NCBI RefSeq assembly: GCF_029227915.1
Contig: NC_079882.1
Coordinates: 16,258,501 to 16,322,500 of the forward strand
DNA: 64,000 nucleotides
Direction of reading: 5' to 3'
Origin: Hydractinia symbiolongicarpus
Lineage: Eukaryota; Cnidaria; Hydrozoa; Anthoathecata; Hydractiniidae
The position numbers were made by a program, and so were the translations under genes. The notes below the pieces were generated by a model. The model made no database searches and was not told where the DNA came from. It worked only from the letters and a program-made list of their open reading frames with translations. Below, piece by piece: positions 60,654 to 64,000 of the stretch (position 1 is the stretch's first letter; every line of letters starts with the position of its first letter).

Positions 60654-63212
60654 CTCGACATCCGTTAGGAGCGCCAGTTTGATCTCGGTGTCCTTCAGCG
60701 CTGCCTTCTAGGCGAGATCAGGTGCGCTGTAGAAGTGAGCAGGGTCGAGTTTGTATTGATTTTGGCAGACTCCCCGAAAAGTCTCGAACACGTCGGCTAG
60801 TAGAAGGACATCCGTGTTAAGATATAGGTCGTGGTAGTCGCCCATATTAACCTCATCACCCTTTGGATTGATTACGTTCCACACTTTTTGAGCGAGCTCG
60901 TATTCTTCATCGCTAATCCCCTTTATGTATAGCTTGCTATAGAAAGCATCCTTTGGAGGTAGTTCAGTCTCTTTGAATCGTCGCCAGCCATCCATATACT
61001 CATAGGGATATACACCCTTCCTTCGCATGAGTTTAAAGGTGTCATCCTCGGCGAAAACCAACGGAGATTTTTGCACTGCTCATCATCGAGATTATTAGCT
61101 AATTTCTCAAAGCTTGATGCCATAAAGCGACAGCTGTCTATGAATCTGATCTCGATCTTTTTACACGTTTCACCATCATTGTACCCAATGCCTGCAATGG
61201 GTACCTTGATTTTTACGTTGAAGGAGATGTACTTTTCAGTGTTTTCAGCAATGCAACCAATGTCTTGGGTATCATACTTCTCCCCCAATTCTCGAATGAA
61301 CAAGTGGGCGTCGTACCCCAAAAGATTGTGGAAGATCACGGGCACGTGGCTAAGTATCTTGTAGTTGAAATTACAGGTGTTGTGCGCGGCACCTCTGTAT
61401 AGGGCTGTGTAGTGACAATGGTCTCGAACTTTGCGGTTCTTCAGGTCGTCGTCGAAGGGCTTCATGCAGATGTGACATGTCTTTGCCGCTCCGTGCTCTC
61501 TTTGTAACACCTCCGTTAGGGGCAGCATGTCATGCTGTGGGAAGGTAGCGTAGACCCGCTTTACCTCATCCTCCAGGTGTTGAACGAACATCTTCACGCA
61601 GTCCTTACCACGGTATCTCTGCAAGGAATATGATATATCACCATAGCAAAAGGTACTATACGTGCACCAGCCACATGGCACGTGCTTGTTCAGCTTTTTT
61701 GTCTTGGTCTCCGTCTTACTTCAGTCATGGGAACGAGCAGGGATTTGAAGTCCGCGTAGATGGCAAAGGGTACTTGAACTGCTGCTGACCATCCTTGTAG
61801 TATAGCCACTTTTCCTTTTCGCTTGGCATCGTGATCTTAACCGCTTCGTTATCCCTGCAGTAGGTATAGTGCTTGTCTCGCGATTCGATTGTTGGAAAGG
61901 CTTGCATACAGTTCATACAGAAGTGCATCTTTGCATGATTCTTTGATGTCTCGCTGCCCAGGAGCCGTGAGAGATTTTTGATGGCTATATAATGACTCTT
62001 TTTATCGTCCGTCCATTGTGTTTTCTCGCGTCCATTGTGTGTGGATCGACGCAGGATATTAATCGCTTTCCCCGTCACGTACGAGACGTTCACCGCGATG
62101 TCTGGGTTGTTCTTCTCGAATTTGGTGATATCCTTGATGCTTGTGAGAAACTCGATGCCCTGCCAGTTATACTGTTCCAAATAAGGTTTTAGCTTGCTGA
62201 TTCTCTGTGGATCCCTGGTTATTTCCTCATGATGTAGCGCTGCTATGATACTCCACTTGAAACCCTCTTCATCGTTGTTCTGTGGATTAATGATGGCCTT
62301 TTTGGTGGCTATCCATTTTGGTGCTTCAATGTATGAGGAGCCTCTCGTCAATTTGAGCTTGTGGAAGTCCACGTCAAGATGTAGGATGTTTTGTCTTGGG
62401 CAAACATCATGTCTAGCACCTCGTCCACGACGGTACCCTGAAAAACCGGTGTCATGTTGCTGTGGAAGACCTTATTGATTTCGATAAACTTGCTGGTATC
62501 ATCCTCGCTGGTACCCTCCACTGGTTTCTTCAATAGAATTCCGAGGGGGAACACTGCACCTTAGCAGACCCCATGTCTTTAACCTGCTTCTCAACCAGGG
62601 TTTTTACGTGTGATCGCACCATCCCCAAGTACCCATCGACATCCGTACCGTCTATCCGGGGATGCGGAAACTTCGGAAGGTTCTATGGTGAGCATTCTTA
62701 TGTTCTTGAGGCGTGAAATCTTGGTTCGGTTGCTGCTTATCTTCAACATGATCCTCCTTTGTCTCTTCTTCAACTTCACCCATCAGGGTCTTTCTTGCCC
62801 CATCATATAGAGCAAGGATGCGATTTTTTGCTGATTCATATATACCTTGCACCGACTTTCTAATACCCTCTGGTACATAGTTCACAAGCCAGTCAGACCA
62901 CTTTCGCAGTTTACTCTTTACTACTGGACGTGTCTTTGTCATCCCTTGGCGCTCGAAGACATTCATGGTTTTGGGTGTGGGGAGTCGAGGTTTAATTTTG
63001 CTCTTAATTGGACTGGTTTTTGCCATCTCTTGACGCTCGAATACATCCAAGACATCTGGTGTAAATGCTTGTGGCCTTGATTCTGGCGCAGGAACAGGTC
63101 CTGGGTGTGCCTCTAATAAATCAATAAGGTCGGCTTTGCGTAGCCTGGAATAGCCCATAAGCCCACGGGTTTTCGCGATAGCTTGTAACTGTTTCACAGT
63201 ATGTGTATTCAT
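60654..63212 (-). pseudogene. polB: protein-primed DNA polymerase, N-terminal and exonuclease part (copy 3)
   Basis: Start at 63212 with a SAP-like module (VKQLQAIAKTRGLMGYSRLRKADL), two FERQ-x-M-x-K-T repeats, an acidic helix region, EHKNAHHRTFRSFRI, CMNCMQAF...H...YC, CHICMKPF...CHYTALYRGAAHNTCN, exonuclease FHNLLGYDAHLFI and LNTDVLLLADVF. Frameshifts near 60700, 60930-61080, 61690, 62020, 62360 and 62550-62650. It leads into the palm at 59334-60653. Confidence 0.75.
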
Positions 63213-63239
63213 ATCTATTATATAGATTTTTGATTTCAA

Positions 63240-63489
63240 TCAACAAAATTTCTAGCGCAGTCGTATTTTGAGTAAGGGACTTTCCCCTACTCAATTGCGC
63301 AATCTCTATTATTGTTAATGTCAGCATTATTCCCGTTAGTCGCTATTGCGCATGCTCGAGAATGTTAGTATTCCCGGAATTGTCGGATTCGGGGAATTCG
63401 GGGTGATTTCGGATTTCGGGAATTTGGGGAATTTCCCTTGTCGTCGTCGTCGTCGTCGACTGCGCTAGAACGCACATTTTCCTATCTCT
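63240..63489 (-). repeat. right terminus of copy 3 (AGAGATAG family)
   Basis: The end AGAGATAGGAAAATGTGCGTTCTAGCGCA (reverse strand from 63489) matches the AGAGATAG termini at 31935 and 32540. Inside are GGGACTTTCCC (63276-63286), GGGAATTTCCC (63427-63437), an NRF1-like TGCGCATGC (63347-63355) and a TCG tandem run (63440-63457). Confidence 0.65.
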
Positions 63490-63494
63490 TATAC

Positions 63495-63640
63495 AGGATA
63501 GAGGATATTGCGACTATTGTGAATAGCCAAACAGAGGACAAGATTAAGCTTTTTGTACTTAAAAATGGCTACTGCAGGCTCCGTATCAGCGATGGGTACT
63601 CAGTGGTGATGAATCGACAATTACAAGAGCTGTTAGGGCC
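63495..63640 (+). pseudogene. fragment of candidate minor capsid gene in a flanking Polinton remnant
   Basis: YRIEDIATIVNSQTEDKIKLFVLKNG and YSVVMNRQLQELLG match the middle of 49462-50133. It starts at the TIR edge of copy 3 and stops abruptly where the BRO-like segment begins. Confidence 0.6.
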
Positions 63641-63945
63641 ATCGAAACTCTGTTCGATGAACAAAACCAGCCTTTGTTCAAGCGTGCCTCATTAGGAAGA
63701 TTTTTAGGGTTTGCTGATATAAAAAGCGATTTTCAATATTTGGCCGAAGAAACTATAACAGGGCAAGAAATTATGGGAAAAGGTGAAGGGGGTGCCACCC
63801 TCCCCTTTGGAAAAACGAAAAATCCGTATGACGTCTTCGTTGCATTAGACGGCGCGCTAGAAATTGTGGTCAGATTAGAAAAAAACCAGGGCTGTAGAAC
63901 TTACCAGATGGCTAGCTCGAAAAGGTGTCGAAAAATTGTAAGATG
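63640..63945 (+). pseudogene. BRO-N-like segment in the flanking Polinton remnant
   Basis: LFDEQNQPLFKRASLGRFLG, SDFQYLAEETITGQEI, then FVALDGALEIVVRLEKNQGCRTYQMASSK: the two BRO-N blocks in order. Homologous to 40316-40677. Joined to the minor-capsid fragment by a deletion; runs to a TGA at 63944-63946. Confidence 0.5.
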
Positions 63946-64000
63946 AGGTCAGGGAGCAGCGCTAGACCATCAAGGACAGGGATATTGCCGTTGCCATCCT

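Larger units (their letters stand above)
47412..63489. mobile_element. copy 3: rearranged Polinton with nested insertions
   Basis: Gene order follows element 2 from the zinc microprotein to the Gly-rich gene (48029-51473), then a foreign block (51475-56520), then an inverted block (integrase, coiled-coil protein, capsid, N-terminal part of the Gly-rich gene; 56535-59080), then membrane proteins and polymerase to a TIR ending at 63489. The ATPase and HNH block is missing. The left boundary is uncertain: it may lie at 31935, so that element 2 is nested inside it. Confidence 0.65.

Noticed and set aside
31935-63489. Confident call of one outer Polinton with TIRs at 31935 and 63489
   Set aside because: Similarity of the two ends fades after about 33 bp and the flanks do not match, so it is kept only as a hypothesis.
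1-64000. tRNA or rRNA genes
   Set aside because: I saw no tRNA-like cloverleaf with A and B box motifs and no rRNA-like conserved segments while reading; a dedicated scan was not possible.

Overview
The window is A+T-rich nuclear DNA from an early-branching animal. A cnidarian is my best guess; that is inference from the host gene plus the style and density of its Polintons, not from a species-level match. The host framework is one gene on the + strand, an ERC/ELKS/CAST active-zone scaffold. Eleven C-terminal exons with matching splice phases run from 6437 to 28377. The rest of the window is mostly Polinton/Maverick DNA (virus-like, self-synthesising transposons carrying a protein-primed family B polymerase, an RVE integrase, an A32-like packaging ATPase and capsid genes), further hit by other transposons.

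Layout. (A) 1-6290: partial Polinton A, running off the left edge. It has membrane protein genes, an intact HNH nuclease and a broken polymerase of a lineage different from the other copies, then a terminal-repeat remnant. (Host) 6437-11982: ERC exons 1-8. (B) about 13304-25419: Polinton B, with its own type of terminal inverted repeat (TIR), inside the ERC intron between exons 8 and 9. It is hit by a copia-like retrotransposon (16440-19783) and a Helitron-like fragment. (Host) 25876-28377: ERC exons 9-11, with a 1.6-kb hAT-like element and a small minus-strand coding segment in the last long intron. 28378-31934 is host 3' UTR and intergenic DNA with repeats and a small acidic two-exon gene.

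(C) From 31935 a second family of Polinton termini appears (they begin AGAGATAG). A gene of 24-residue repeats starts at 32204 and is split at 32540 by a nearly complete 14.8-kb Polinton (element 2, 32540-47334). The two ends of element 2 are near-identical inverted repeats flanked by a short duplication, and the repeat-gene frame resumes on the far side. Beyond it lies a Polinton-like copy (copy 3, 47412-63489) with a VLTF-2-like zinc-finger gene. Copy 3 carries an internal inversion, a polymerase/membrane-protein fusion, and an inserted block (51475-56520) with LINE endonuclease, minisatellite, F-box-like and KRBA2/Ginger-like integrase sequences. It ends in a TIR abutting yet another Polinton remnant (63490-64000).

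In element 2, the reference for gene order, the map is: TIR; zinc microprotein; hypothetical; SAP-like protein; then a minus pair (membrane protein, candidate minor capsid protein) divergent from a C-anchored virion-type protein; then a coiled-coil/Gly-rich membrane protein divergent from the major capsid protein; integrase; then a compact minus-strand block (hypothetical, BRO-N-like, small membrane protein, ATPase, HNH nuclease, three membrane proteins, polymerase) up to the right TIR. Start/stop spacing is often 0-10 bp, as in viruses. All copies carry stops, frameshifts, deletions or inversions, so none looks autonomous. Recurrent motifs in the termini (kB-like, CRE-like and NRF1-like sites) and conserved hairpins between genes are the most interesting unexplained structure.
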